Shown: in pieces, positions 1 to 8,668 of the stretch | Position numbering within the stretch: position 1 is the first letter of the stretch | Layout of the letters: each line of letters opens with the position of its first letter | Assembly (NCBI GenBank): GCA_002305165.1 | Contig: DBQI01000045.1 | Span: forward strand, 1 to 24,601 | Direction: 5' to 3' | DNA: 24,601 nucleotides | Origin: Armatimonadetes bacterium UBA1398 | GTDB taxonomy: Bacteria > Armatimonadota > Zipacnadia > UBA1398 | Program-made: the position numbers and the translations under genes | Notes under the pieces: model-generated | Told to the model about the DNA's origin: nothing | Databases searched by the model: none | The model's input: only the letters and a program-made list of their open reading frames with translations

Positions 1-806
1 TGCCCCAAGAGCTCTTGGATAGTCCGCAAGTCCGCCCCTCGGATGAGCATGTGGGTCGCGAAACTGTGACGCAGTGTGTGAGGGGTCACTCCCGGGCCGG
101 CCGCCGAGCCGACCGCGGCCCGATGGACCGCCCGTCGGATCGATCGATCCGACATCCGCTGGCCCCGGGCGTTCAGCCACAAGGCGTTGGGCGTGGCGCC
201 CGGGTCCCGGGCAGCCAGCTCGGGACGGGCCTCGGTGAGGTACCGATCGACGGCTCGACGCGCCGGATCGCCAAGAATGACCACTCGTTCCTTATCTCGC
301 TTGCCTACGACGCGCAGTTCAGTCTGGCCGCGCGAGACATCCGCGAGATCCAGGGAGGCCGCCTCAGAGACGCGCATCCCCGTAGCGTAGAGGACCTCGA
401 GAATCGCCCGATCCCGCAGACCGGCCGCGTCCTCCTTGGGCCGCTCCAGCAGCTCGGGAATATGGCCCTCGACTACGTATCGCGGGAGGCTCTTCTGTAT
501 CTTCGGCCCCGACACCGCCGTGGCGGGGTTCCGATCGATCAGGCCCTCTGCCTCGAGGTAGCGGAGCAGGGACCGTGCCGCCGCCAGGCGCCGTGCGATG
601 GAGCGCCGCGCTGCTCCTTGCCTCGTCATCGCCCCTACCCAGGCACGCAAGTCGCCCAGCCGCGGAGGCAGCGGGCGGCCGGCGGCATCGAGGAAGCCCA
701 GGAAGGCCCTCGCGTCGGTCACGTACGCGCGCACCGTATGCGGCGAGAGCCTGCGCACGCCAGCCAGGTGGTCCTCATAGGGTCCGAGGATCTCTTCGCA
801 GTCCAT
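1..806 (-). CDS. xerC: Tyrosine recombinase XerC, partial (3' end off the window)
   Basis: Site-specific recombinase; with XerD it resolves chromosome dimers at dif. The frame stays open from the left edge to an ATG at 804-806, giving 268 complete codons of a protein usually near 300 residues. Visible: an N-terminal SAM-like core-binding domain (LSPHTVRAYVTDARAF), then the catalytic domain with the first Arg in ATGMRVSE, the hairpin Lys in GKRDKERV, and the HxxR box in TPHTLRHSFATHM. The frame breaks at the edge inside LLGH, so the last His and the nucleophilic Tyr are outside. The first 32 bases overlap the end of trmFO, so translation is probably coupled. The trmFO-xerC order is known from Firmicutes, where hslV and hslU often follow; whether that holds here cannot be seen. 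XerC rather than XerD is inferred from this neighbour and from a better XerD candidate at 20937. Confidence 0.9.
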   Translation of the reverse strand, partial: MDCEEILGPYEDHLAGVRRLSPHTVRAYVTDARAFLGFLDAAGRPLPPRLGDLRAWVGAMTRQGAARRSIARRLAAARSLLRYLEAEGLIDRNPATAVSGPKIQKSLPRYVVEGHIPELLERPKEDAAGLRDRAILEVLYATGMRVSEAASLDLADVSRGQTELRVVGKRDKERVVILGDPARRAVDRYLTEARPELAARDPGATPNALWLNARGQRMSDRSIRRAVHRAAVGSAAGPGVTPHTLRHSFATHMLIRGADLRTIQELLG

Positions 807-2103
807 GCTCCGTCGCGAACCTTTCCATGGCCGCCAGGGCTCTCTGCACCATAACTTCGCGCCGCAGCTTCTTGTTCCTAGGGCCGTCAGATAGGGACGG
901 GAGCAGCCCGAAACTGGAGTTCATGGGCTGGAAGTCGTGTGATTCGGAGGTCGAGATCTGCCTCATGAGGCTCGCGATGAGCGTCTCCGGAGGCAGCGCC
1001 GGGGGGGACTGCCCTTCGGCCAGAGCCGCCGCGACCAGGCCACAGTAGAGGCCACTGGCCGCCGACTCCATGTAGCCTTCGACTCCCGAGAGTTGACCCG
1101 CGACGAGGATGTGGGGCATGGCTCTCAGCCGCATCCAGGGGTCCAAAAGCCGCGGAGCATCGAGGAATACGTTCTTGTGCATGACGCCGTAGCGGAGGAA
1201 CTCCGCCCCCTCCAGGCCAGGGATGAGCCGGAACACTCGCTCCTGCTCGCCCCACCTCAGTCCCGTCTGGAAGCCCACCATGTTGAACATGGTGCCCTCG
1301 CGATTCTCCATCCGAAGCTGCACGATGGCGTGGGGCCGTCGGCCTGTCCGCGGATCCCGCAAGCCAACGGGCTTCATCGGCCCGTAGCGGAGGGCGTCCT
1401 TGCTGCGGCTCGCGATCTCCTCAATGGGCAGGCAACCCTCAAAGTGGCTGATGCCTTCATGCTGGAGCGTAACGCTCTCGGCGGCGATGAGCGCCTCGTG
1501 GAAGCGGCCGTACTCTTCCTCGTCCAGGGGGCAGTTGAGATAAGCGGCATCGCCCTTCTCATAGCGAGAAGCCTCGAAAACGACCCCCATATCGATCGAA
1601 TCGGCGCTCACGATCGGCGAAACGGCGTCGAAGAACCGCAGCGTGCCAAAGGGCACCACGCGCCTGAGCTCCTCCTGGAGAGCCTGCGAGGTGTGGGGAC
1701 CGGTGGCGAGAATCGTCAGACCCGCGTCGGGCAGCTCCGTGACCTCGGAGCGCTCGATACGGATGCCCGGGTGCCCCTCGATTCGCTCCTCGACTGCCTG
1801 GGAGAATCGCTCACGGTCGACGGCGAGCGCGCCGCCTGCCGGTACCTGGGTCTCATCGGCAGCCTGGAGCAAGAGGGACCCGAGGAGCCGCAACTCCTCC
1901 TTGAGCAGGCCCGGCGCTCGCTCGGTGGAGATCGCCTTGAGCGAGTTAGAGCAGACCAACTCGGCCAGGTTGCCCGTCCGGTGCACCTCCGTAGATCGCA
2001 CGGGGCGCATCTCGACGAGGTTCACCGGCACGCCCTGCCGCGCGAGCATCCAGGCGGCCTCGCAGCCCGCCAGACCTCCGCCGATCACCGTGACCTCATC
2101 CAT
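775..2103 (-). CDS. trmFO: Methylenetetrahydrofolate-tRNA uracil-5-methyltransferase TrmFO
   Basis: Folate- and FAD-dependent enzyme that makes ribothymidine at position 54 of the tRNA T-loop, using methylene-THF as carbon donor; cytoplasmic. The 442-residue product has the usual length. A Rossmann FAD motif opens the protein (VTVIGGGLAGCEAAW, residues 5-18). The two cysteines known to matter in the family are present: C51 in ELVCSNSLK and C224 in FEGCLPIEE, matching C53 and C226 of the B. subtilis enzyme. Further family blocks are RYGPMKPVGLRDPRTG and NMVGFQTGLRWGEQ. The ATG lies behind a purine-rich GGAGAGGAAGG about six bases upstream, and an extended -10 element precedes it. The gene is divergent from argC and overlaps xerC downstream by 32 bases. 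Identification is secure. Confidence 0.96.
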   Translation of the reverse strand: MDEVTVIGGGLAGCEAAWMLARQGVPVNLVEMRPVRSTEVHRTGNLAELVCSNSLKAISTERAPGLLKEELRLLGSLLLQAADETQVPAGGALAVDRERFSQAVEERIEGHPGIRIERSEVTELPDAGLTILATGPHTSQALQEELRRVVPFGTLRFFDAVSPIVSADSIDMGVVFEASRYEKGDAAYLNCPLDEEEYGRFHEALIAAESVTLQHEGISHFEGCLPIEEIASRSKDALRYGPMKPVGLRDPRTGRRPHAIVQLRMENREGTMFNMVGFQTGLRWGEQERVFRLIPGLEGAEFLRYGVMHKNVFLDAPRLLDPWMRLRAMPHILVAGQLSGVEGYMESAASGLYCGLVAAALAEGQSPPALPPETLIASLMRQISTSESHDFQPMNSSFGLLPSLSDGPRNKKLRREVMVQRALAAMERFATEHGLRRDPRTL

Positions 2104-2130
2104 GGCGGCCCTTCCTCTCCGAAGTGCCGC

Positions 2131-2139
2131 ATGATAGCA
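2131..2139 (-). promoter_or_regulatory. Extended -10 promoter element for trmFO-xerC
   Basis: Read on the minus strand the sequence is TGC TATCAT: a five-of-six match to TATAAT with the TG of an extended -10. It sits about 27 bases upstream of the trmFO ATG, which would leave a short leader of about 20 bases. No good -35 box is visible, as expected for extended -10 promoters. This is inference from consensus only. Confidence 0.4.
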
Positions 2140-2221
2140 CAGCCTCGCGGGCGTCGGGGGGCTAGTACCGGCCCAGATCCTCGGCAGCCAACTCCGCCGC
2201 GCTAGCCAGTGAACGGTACGG

Positions 2222-2227
2222 TATCAT
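2222..2227 (+). promoter_or_regulatory. Possible -10 element for the argC operon
   Basis: TATCAT, the same hexamer as on the opposite strand for trmFO, lies about 45 bases before the argC ATG. I see no convincing -35 box at the right distance, so this is a weak call. The 168-base gap between trmFO and argC must hold both divergent promoters; no ARG-box-like palindrome or riboswitch was recognised in it. Confidence 0.25.
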
Positions 2228-2271
2228 CGAGACTCCGTCCGGCGGATAGAAGCCGACGGGCATCGGAGGCG

Positions 2272-3351
2272 ATGACAGTGGCCGCTAGCTCCTGTAACGT
2301 CAGGGTTGCTGTGATGGGGGCGACGGGCTACGCCGGCGCCGGTGTAGCGACGTACATCCTCGGGCATCCATGCGCGGAGCTTATCTGGGTAGGGTCCAAC
2401 ACCTACCAGGGCGCGCGGCTGGACAAGGCCTGTCCATGGCTCCGAGGACGGACCAATCTGGTCTGCCAGGCCCAGGACGTGGACCTCGCGGCCCGAGGCG
2501 CGGATGTCGTCTTCATGGCTCAATCGAACGGCTTCGCCATGGCGAACGCGGCAACCGCCCTGAACCTCGGGGCGAAGGTCATCGACCTCTCGGGGGACTT
2601 CCGGATCAAGGATACCGCCGTCTACGAGCGGTACTACGGGCGGCAGCAGGCGGCCCCTGAACTGATGGCCGAAGCAGTCTACGGGCTGCCGGAGATCACC
2701 GGTGACGCGGTTCGGGGCGCGCGTCTCGTTGCCAACACGGGCTGCTACCCCACTGGCGCGGTCTTGGGGCTCTACCCGCTCCTCGCCGCTGGCCTCATCA
2801 GCGATCAGGACATCATCATCGATGCCACATCCGGCGTGTCGGGCGCGGGGCGAGCGAAGCATGCCCTGGCGTACCACTACCCGGAGATCAACGAGACCCT
2901 TACCGCGTACCGGGTCGGCAATCACCAGCACACCCCGGAGATCGAGCAGGCGCTGTCCATGGCGACGGGGACTAACCTGGTGGTGACCTTCAGCCCCCAT
3001 CTGGCGCCCATCAGCCGCGGGATACTCTCGACATGCTACGCCCGAAAGGCCGAAAGGGAGCCGGTCGAGGGCATGGCGGCCCGCTGCCGAGAGGCGCTGC
3101 AGGCCGCCTACGCCGGTCGCCCCTTCGTCCGGATCATGCCCGAAGGGGAGTCGCCGACGACAAAGGCGACATTGGGCTCGAACTACTGCGATATCGGCGT
3201 CTTCGAAGACCCTCGCGCCCAGCGAGTCATCGTTGTGACCGCCGTCGACAACCTTGGCCGTGGGGCGGCGAGCCAGGCCATTCAGAACATGAACCTCATG
3301 CTGGGGCTGGATGAGACGCTGGGTATCAACCAGCCGCCCCTGTTTCCCTGA
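2272..3351 (+). CDS. argC: N-acetyl-gamma-glutamyl-phosphate reductase
   Basis: Third step of arginine/ornithine synthesis: NADPH-dependent reduction of N-acetylglutamyl phosphate to the semialdehyde. The Rossmann dinucleotide loop is VMGATGYAGAG near the N-terminus. The catalytic cysteine, about C158 with this start, lies in NTGCYPTGA, and the partner histidine is probably in GNHQHTPE. Substrate-binding blocks DLSGDFRIKD and HLAPISRGI are also clear. The chosen ATG gives 359 residues, near the family norm. The frame is open 21 codons further upstream but that part is not family-like, so I reject the longer form. A GGAGG lies only two bases before this ATG, unusually close, so the exact start is uncertain. 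argD follows after 55 bases, an argC-argD pair and probable operon. Confidence 0.95.
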   Translation: MTVAASSCNVRVAVMGATGYAGAGVATYILGHPCAELIWVGSNTYQGARLDKACPWLRGRTNLVCQAQDVDLAARGADVVFMAQSNGFAMANAATALNLGAKVIDLSGDFRIKDTAVYERYYGRQQAAPELMAEAVYGLPEITGDAVRGARLVANTGCYPTGAVLGLYPLLAAGLISDQDIIIDATSGVSGAGRAKHALAYHYPEINETLTAYRVGNHQHTPEIEQALSMATGTNLVVTFSPHLAPISRGILSTCYARKAEREPVEGMAARCREALQAAYAGRPFVRIMPEGESPTTKATLGSNYCDIGVFEDPRAQRVIVVTAVDNLGRGAASQAIQNMNLMLGLDETLGINQPPLFP

Positions 3352-3406
3352 GGACGGTGCGGACCCCGGGGTTCGCACGAACTGACTGCAAGAGGAGTGC
3401 ATCAGG

Positions 3407-4621
3407 TTGACCCTGGACGAAACCAAGCAACTCTACGACGCGCACATCATGAGAACGTACGGCCGAGCGGAGGTTGCCTTCGTCCGTGGGCGCGGGTGCA
3501 TCCTCGAGGATACCGAGGGGAATGAGTGGCTGGATTGCCTGGCGGGGATTGCTGTCTGTGGGCTCGGTCACGCCCATCCAGCCATCGCGAGCGCTATCGC
3601 CGAGCAGGCGGGAAAGCTCATTCACACCAGCAACCTGTACTACATCCCAAATCAGGCCGCAGCCGCGGCCGAGCTGACCTCGGTGTGTGATCTGGACAAG
3701 GTCTTCTTCGGGAACAGTGGGGCCGAGGCGATCGAAGCCTCGATCAAACTCGCTCGGAAGTGGGGCAAACAGCACCGAGGTGGTGCGTATAAGGTGATTA
3801 CCGCCCTCGGCAGCTTCCACGGGCGGACCCTCTGTGCACTCACGGCTACAGGCCAAGCTAAGTATCAGGAGCCCTTTACGCCGCTCGTCCCCGGCTTCAA
3901 CTACGTGCCGTACGGTGACATCGCGGCGCTGGAGGAGGCCGTGGACGAGGAGACTGTAGCCATCCTCGTGGAGCCAATCCAGGGGGAGAGCGGTGTGCGC
4001 ATCCCGCCGGCAGGCTACCTCCGGGCTATCCGTGACCTCTGCGGTCAGCGCGGACTGGTGATGATCCTGGACGAGGTCCAGACCGGCCTCGGGCGCACGG
4101 GCAAGTGGTTCGCGCATCAGCACGAGGGTGTGGTGCCCGATGTGATGGCCGTCTCCAAGTCCCTCGGCGCCGGTTTCCCCGTGGGGGCCTGCGTGGCCCG
4201 GGGCGAGTTCGGCGACGTCCTCGTGCCTGGCGACCATGCCTCCACCTTCGGTGGCGGCCCACTCGCGGCAGCCGCAGTGACCGCATTCCTGCGCACCATG
4301 AAGTCCGAAGGCGTCGTGGAGAACGCGGCGGCGATGGGTGACTACGCCGCCGATGCTCTCACGCGACTCGCGGGGAGTCAGCCCGGGGCCATCAAGGAGG
4401 TCCGGAACCGTGGATTGATGATCGCGGTGGAGCTCTGCGACCCGATTGCGCGCGGTGTTCTGACTGCCCTCTACGAGCGCCGGGTGCTCTCGAATGCCAT
4501 TGGAGACACGATCCTCCGCGTCGTCCCGCCGCTTGTGATCGGCCGCGAGGAGATCGACCGCTTCGTTTCGGCCCTGGGCGAGGCCCTGATCGAGGTTCGG
4601 GGTACGCCTGGGGCATCATGA
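3407..4621 (+). CDS. argD: Acetylornithine aminotransferase (class III, PLP)
   Basis: Fourth step of arginine synthesis: PLP-dependent transfer of the amino group from glutamate to N-acetylglutamate semialdehyde; some family members also serve lysine synthesis. 404 residues, normal length. Class-III features in order: PLP phosphate-binding FGNSGAEAIEASIKLARK, FHGRTLCALTATGQ, the cofactor aspartate in ILDEVQTGLGRTGKW, and the Schiff-base lysine K251 in MAVSKSLGAGFPVGA. The start is TTG, chosen because AGAGGAG sits nine bases upstream and the N-terminus (TLDETKQLYDAHIMRTYGR) matches the family. The TGA overlaps the ATG of the next gene (ATGA), so the HAD phosphatase is probably translationally coupled. 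The related ornithine or GABA aminotransferases are possible alternatives, but argC next door supports argD. Confidence 0.95.
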   Translation: MTLDETKQLYDAHIMRTYGRAEVAFVRGRGCILEDTEGNEWLDCLAGIAVCGLGHAHPAIASAIAEQAGKLIHTSNLYYIPNQAAAAAELTSVCDLDKVFFGNSGAEAIEASIKLARKWGKQHRGGAYKVITALGSFHGRTLCALTATGQAKYQEPFTPLVPGFNYVPYGDIAALEEAVDEETVAILVEPIQGESGVRIPPAGYLRAIRDLCGQRGLVMILDEVQTGLGRTGKWFAHQHEGVVPDVMAVSKSLGAGFPVGACVARGEFGDVLVPGDHASTFGGGPLAAAAVTAFLRTMKSEGVVENAAAMGDYAADALTRLAGSQPGAIKEVRNRGLMIAVELCDPIARGVLTALYERRVLSNAIGDTILRVVPPLVIGREEIDRFVSALGEALIEVRGTPGAS

Positions 4622-5451
4622 TCCGGCTCATCGCTCTCGACATCGACGGCACTCTGGTGGGGGACGGCTCGGAGGTCTCGCATCGGGACCGCGAGGCTCT
4701 GATTGAGGCTCATCGAGCGGGGTGCTCGGTGGCGCTCATCAGCGGCCGCAGTCGCGGCACGGTGCTGCCGATCTACGAGCAGTTCCCTGTCGGGGTGATT
4801 ACCGCCCTGAGCAGCTACGACGGCGCCATTGTGGAGCTTACGGCCCCCCCCGAAGTCGTCGCGGTCGAGCGGATGAGCCCTCCGACGGCGCTGGCCGCCT
4901 TTGACGCGCTTGTGGAGGCAGGGATGGGCCCGGAGATCTTCCCGGGAGGCCCAGGCGACCCGGTCTTCGCTTGGGAGGAAGCTCCGCCCCCCGGCAACTG
5001 GCAGCAGCACAACCTCTGGCGACTGGGCCTGATGGACCGCGCAGGCCTGATCGAGGTGCTCCGAGGCGGCCCTATCACTATCTCGGCGATGGGACCCATT
5101 GAGGAGGCGACGGCAGGGCTGGAGCGCGTCCGCGAAGCTTGCGGCGACGGCGTGAGCGCGTCCCTGACCTACTCGCCGCGGTATGGTGGTTACTTCGCCC
5201 AGGTTGCCTCGCCCAAGTCAACGAAGACCCACGCCCTAGAGACCATCGCCCAGAGGCTCGGGGTGAGCAGTCCTGAGGTCATGGCGGTGGGCGACTGGCT
5301 GAATGACATCGGCATGTTGGAGATAGCAGGCGTAGGCGTTGCCATGGGCGGCAGTGCGGATGAGGTGATCGCCGCGGCCGACTGGGTGACGGGCCCGGTC
5401 GAGGCCGCAGGCGTGGCTGCCGCCGTGGAGCGTTACGTGCTCGGAGTTTGA
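4618..5451 (+). CDS. Cof-type HAD-superfamily phosphatase (subfamily IIB)
   Basis: Mg-dependent phosphatase, probably acting on a small phosphorylated metabolite such as a sugar phosphate or flavin nucleotide; the substrate cannot be read from the sequence. All four HAD motifs are present: nucleophile and acid D8/D10 in ALDIDGTL, motif II in ALISGRS, motif III Lys near K203 in PKSTKTHALETI, and the metal-binding GDWLND (D226, D230). The long segment between motifs II and III is the C2 cap expected of subfamily IIB, and 277 residues is typical for Cof proteins. The ATG is embedded in the stop of argD with a four-base overlap. A run of eight C at 4844-4851 lies inside the gene without breaking it. 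Specific substrate unknown. Confidence 0.9.
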   Translation: MIRLIALDIDGTLVGDGSEVSHRDREALIEAHRAGCSVALISGRSRGTVLPIYEQFPVGVITALSSYDGAIVELTAPPEVVAVERMSPPTALAAFDALVEAGMGPEIFPGGPGDPVFAWEEAPPPGNWQQHNLWRLGLMDRAGLIEVLRGGPITISAMGPIEEATAGLERVREACGDGVSASLTYSPRYGGYFAQVASPKSTKTHALETIAQRLGVSSPEVMAVGDWLNDIGMLEIAGVGVAMGGSADEVIAAADWVTGPVEAAGVAAAVERYVLGV

Positions 5452-5479
5452 CTCGACCCGCGAAGGGCGGTTTCCGGAT

Positions 5480-8400
5480 ATGACCTCTATCGGCGCGATC
5501 TTCACGGCGAGTTGGATGCTGTTCGCGCAGGTTCCGGCCAGTGATTTCGCATCGGATATGGCCGATGGGTACCTCTTCCCGCGTGGCTGGGCGCCTCAGG
5601 GAGGGAGCCCGGGCGAGGTGCGATGGCTCCTATCGGAGGACGGTGAGCACGGCGCCCTGCAGTTGAACAAGACGGGGCCGGAGGACTGGCTCGGCGTGGG
5701 CACGACGAGGCGATTCGCCTGCGCGCCCGGCGATACTGTGTCCGTTGCCGCCTGGGTCCAATCGGGCCCGTCCCGTGAGCCGCGCCCCGTCCTCTACATC
5801 CGCTTCTTCACCCTGGACGGCGGCTTCGTGGGTCAGGATGGCCCCGAGGTCCCCGGCCGAGCATCCCAGTGGAGGCGGATCGCGGCCACGGCAGTAGCAC
5901 CACCCAGGGCTGCCACTTGGGACATATCGCTGCAGATTCGTGCCTCTGGTGATGTCGTGACCATCACGAATGTCGACGCAGGAGTCGGCGTGGACGCGGA
6001 CGACCTCGGGACGGAGCGACCCGCGCTGGTCGAGCTGATGCCCATCGACGGGCCACGGCCTCAAGGACCGGACGCGGACGGCGACGGCCTGACCGACGCG
6101 GTGGAGGCCGTTCTCGGTACCGACCCCAACCAGCCTGACACCATGGCCCGTGAGTCACGCCAACCCTCCACCTCGTTCCAGACCCATTCGGGCTATCTCC
6201 CGGAGGCCGACGTGAAGACCGACGTGGTCATCGTGGCCGGTAATGGGGAGGAGACCATCCGCTCGTGGGCCCAGATGGGCTATATCCCGCATGTGATGGT
6301 GGGTTTCCGAGCGGGCCAAGGGTACATCGACGAGCATCCAGGGTCAGGCCAGACCGACGCCGATGGGCGGGTGTTGGACTGCGGCCCGGGCAGCTACTAC
6401 ATGGTGCCGACGGAGGACCGCAAAGACTACCACCGGGAGTACTTCCGCCTCGCCGTCTTGCGGGGCGCGAAGGCGGCCGGTCCCGAGGAGGCCGAGGGTT
6501 TCGCTCGGGCCGGCTACTCTAGCTCCTTCAAGTCGATCTATGAGGAGCGCTACGGCGAGCCGTGGGTAGACCCCACCGCATCGGTAGATGCCCGCTATCG
6601 GGCCGATCGGCTCAAAGCCGAACTCCAGTACGAGCTGCTCAACGCCTGCTGGGACGGCGCCCGTAGCGCCGACCCGGAGGTGGACCTTTACCTCTTCACC
6701 CACAGTCCCGTGAACTACGCCTCATGGTCCATCATCTCGCCCCACTGGCGCGTGGTGGCTGACGGACGCATCAACGGCATGGTTGGCCAGGTCTGGACCG
6801 GCACCGCGCGGACGGCCACCACCCTGCGCGGCGATACGCGGGAGCGCACCTTTGAGAACGCGTATCTCGAATACGCCTCGCTCGTCGGGCTCGCGCGCGA
6901 TACAGGCATAGACCTCTGGTTCCTCATGGATCCCCTGGAGGACAACCCAGACCGATCCATGGCCGATTACTACGGCAACTACGTCCGCACATTGGCCGCA
7001 TCCCTGTTCTTCCCTGAGGTGAGCAAGTACGAGACCATGCCCTGGCCGACCCGGATCTTCGGCCGGGTGCCCGACGAGTTCGCCACGACCATCTGCACCG
7101 TGGTGGGGGCGCTGGCGGACATACAGAACCATGCCGAGTGGTCTATCACCCCGGAGCGAGCGCCGATAGCGACATTCGTTGCCGACTCGCTGCAATGGCA
7201 GCGCGGCGACCCTTCACCCTCCGACTTCAACGGCTTCTACGGACTCTGCCTGCCCTTCGTTGGCGATGGCGTCCCCGTGAGTGTGGCCCAGTTGGAGCGG
7301 GCGCCTGAGCCGGGTTACCTGGACCACTACAAGACCCTACTGCTCTCCTACGACGCCATGAAGCCCCTCGATCCGCAGATCAACGTCGGGCTTGCCGACT
7401 GGGTCCGGGCGGGGGGCGAACTCCTCGTCTTCGGTGGGGACGACGCATACAACGCCGTCGATGAGTGGTGGACCCAAGCGGGCTACTCCTCTCCGCAGGC
7501 GCACCTGATGGAGCAACTTGGCTTGGACGTGGGTGACCCGGAGGCGTCGCGGGGCGAGTCCGTGACTTGGCATGAGGTCGCCCGCACGGACTACACGGGG
7601 CGCGACCTTGAGAACCTCACCACCCTGGCACTCGACCTGAGCCAGTTCGCCGAGGAGGCGGGGACGGTCGCCCTGCGTTTTGAGGACTCAAAGAAGAACG
7701 ATGGATGGGGTGCTCTGGTGCGGCACGTGCGTGTCGAGGCCACGCTGCAGGGCGAGCCAGTGGTGTACGAGTTCGACCCCGGCACATCGGGCGAGACTCC
7801 ACACACTCTGCTCGCTGGAGGCGCTGTTTCGGCCCCGGGAGCGCGCTTCGCCGATGGCCAGGAGTCATTCGCCTATGCCTTCGACGTGGACCCTGGCACC
7901 ACGGTTGGCGCTCAGGTGTTGATCGGCAACCAGTACATCGTGAGCGCCGCGGGCGTTCTGAGCAAGGAGCGAGTGCTTCAGGGCGATCTGTTCGAGGGTG
8001 ACCTGCGTCTACCGAACTACCTCCCCCTCATGGCTTATCCCGCGCCAGGTCGGCCGGCGATGCGTGACTCTGATGGGAATGCCGTCATGTTCCGCGCAGG
8101 GGTGGGAGAGGGGACCGTCACCTACTGCGGACTGCCGCCCAGCGCCTTCACGCGATCCCCCGAGTTGGACGCGCTGCTCCCGCGCCTGCTACTGAATCCT
8201 CCCGCCCCCTCTGTGTCCATGGAGGTCCGCCGTGGCCCATATGTGGCGGCACGTTCGCTTGAGGCGGGAGAGTACCGAACCGAGGGCCTCTACGTCGACC
8301 TCCTGACCCCGGATCTGCGGATTGAGAGGTCGGTGGAGCTAGGGCCGGACGAGTGCGTGTTCCTCAAGGACTGGTCTGACTTGGCGGACACTGGCTCTCC

Positions 8401-8656
8401 GCAGCTCATCGCGACTTCTTCGCACGTGGCCGTCCAGCGTGCCGATGACGACACCTTGGCACTGCTTCTTCAGGGGCCCGAGCGAACGCCAGGCGTCGCC
8501 CGAGTCTTCCTCGGTGTCCGAACCGTGGCGGGGATTCAGGCGGTGGACCCGAGCGGGCGAGAGGTCGAGGTCTCCTCGACGCTGGAGGAGGGTACGCTGC
8601 GCCTCGACTACCCGGGCATGCCCCTGGGCGTCGCACTGAGGATCACTTTCGACTAG
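5480..8656 (+). CDS. Large secreted multidomain protein, glycoside-hydrolase-like
   Basis: 1058 residues; no exact family recognised. The first 20 residues (hydrophobic, ending AQVPA) look like a weak signal peptide, though without the usual basic residues. Residues about 25-190 are strand-rich and resemble a carbohydrate-binding beta sandwich. Residues 198-220 form one calcium-binding thrombospondin-type-3/dockerin-like loop (DADGDGLTD, then GTDPNQPD). About 230-560 resembles a TIM-barrel glycosidase with many Trp/Tyr/Asp; the acidic cluster E336/E337/E339 in AGPEEAEGFARAGYS could supply a catalytic acid. About 575-670 looks like the glutamine-amidotransferase-like domain of beta-galactosidases (TLLLSYDAMKPL, then VRAGGELLVFGGDD). 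The rest is beta-rich. Probably exported and acting on polysaccharide; this is inference. It starts 28 bases after the HAD gene, possibly the end of the same operon. Confidence 0.85.
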   Translation: MTSIGAIFTASWMLFAQVPASDFASDMADGYLFPRGWAPQGGSPGEVRWLLSEDGEHGALQLNKTGPEDWLGVGTTRRFACAPGDTVSVAAWVQSGPSREPRPVLYIRFFTLDGGFVGQDGPEVPGRASQWRRIAATAVAPPRAATWDISLQIRASGDVVTITNVDAGVGVDADDLGTERPALVELMPIDGPRPQGPDADGDGLTDAVEAVLGTDPNQPDTMARESRQPSTSFQTHSGYLPEADVKTDVVIVAGNGEETIRSWAQMGYIPHVMVGFRAGQGYIDEHPGSGQTDADGRVLDCGPGSYYMVPTEDRKDYHREYFRLAVLRGAKAAGPEEAEGFARAGYSSSFKSIYEERYGEPWVDPTASVDARYRADRLKAELQYELLNACWDGARSADPEVDLYLFTHSPVNYASWSIISPHWRVVADGRINGMVGQVWTGTARTATTLRGDTRERTFENAYLEYASLVGLARDTGIDLWFLMDPLEDNPDRSMADYYGNYVRTLAASLFFPEVSKYETMPWPTRIFGRVPDEFATTICTVVGALADIQNHAEWSITPERAPIATFVADSLQWQRGDPSPSDFNGFYGLCLPFVGDGVPVSVAQLERAPEPGYLDHYKTLLLSYDAMKPLDPQINVGLADWVRAGGELLVFGGDDAYNAVDEWWTQAGYSSPQAHLMEQLGLDVGDPEASRGESVTWHEVARTDYTGRDLENLTTLALDLSQFAEEAGTVALRFEDSKKNDGWGALVRHVRVEATLQGEPVVYEFDPGTSGETPHTLLAGGAVSAPGARFADGQESFAYAFDVDPGTTVGAQVLIGNQYIVSAAGVLSKERVLQGDLFEGDLRLPNYLPLMAYPAPGRPAMRDSDGNAVMFRAGVGEGTVTYCGLPPSAFTRSPELDALLPRLLLNPPAPSVSMEVRRGPYVAARSLEAGEYRTEGLYVDLLTPDLRIERSVELGPDECVFLKDWSDLADTGSPQLIATSSHVAVQRADDDTLALLLQGPERTPGVARVFLGVRTVAGIQAVDPSGREVEVSSTLEEGTLRLDYPGMPLGVALRITFD

Positions 8657-8668
8657 CCGGGGCTAGTC
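8651..8668. terminator. Palindrome between convergent genes, possible two-way terminator
   Basis: GACTAGCC, two bases, GGCTAGTC: perfect eight-base arms. It contains the TAG stop codons of both convergent genes (5480-8656 and the proline dehydrogenase). There is no T-run on either side, so it is not a classical intrinsic terminator. Confidence 0.35.

Noticed and set aside
2224..3426. Long minus-strand frame opposite argC
   Set aside because: argC is unambiguous by motifs. The antisense frame is His/Arg/Asp-rich without any family signature and crosses the argC-argD gap.
4844..4851. Run of eight C inside the HAD gene as a phase-variation switch
   Set aside because: The frame is intact and the gene is a metabolic phosphatase. 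In GC-rich DNA such runs are frequent; no sign of variation can be seen in one sequence.
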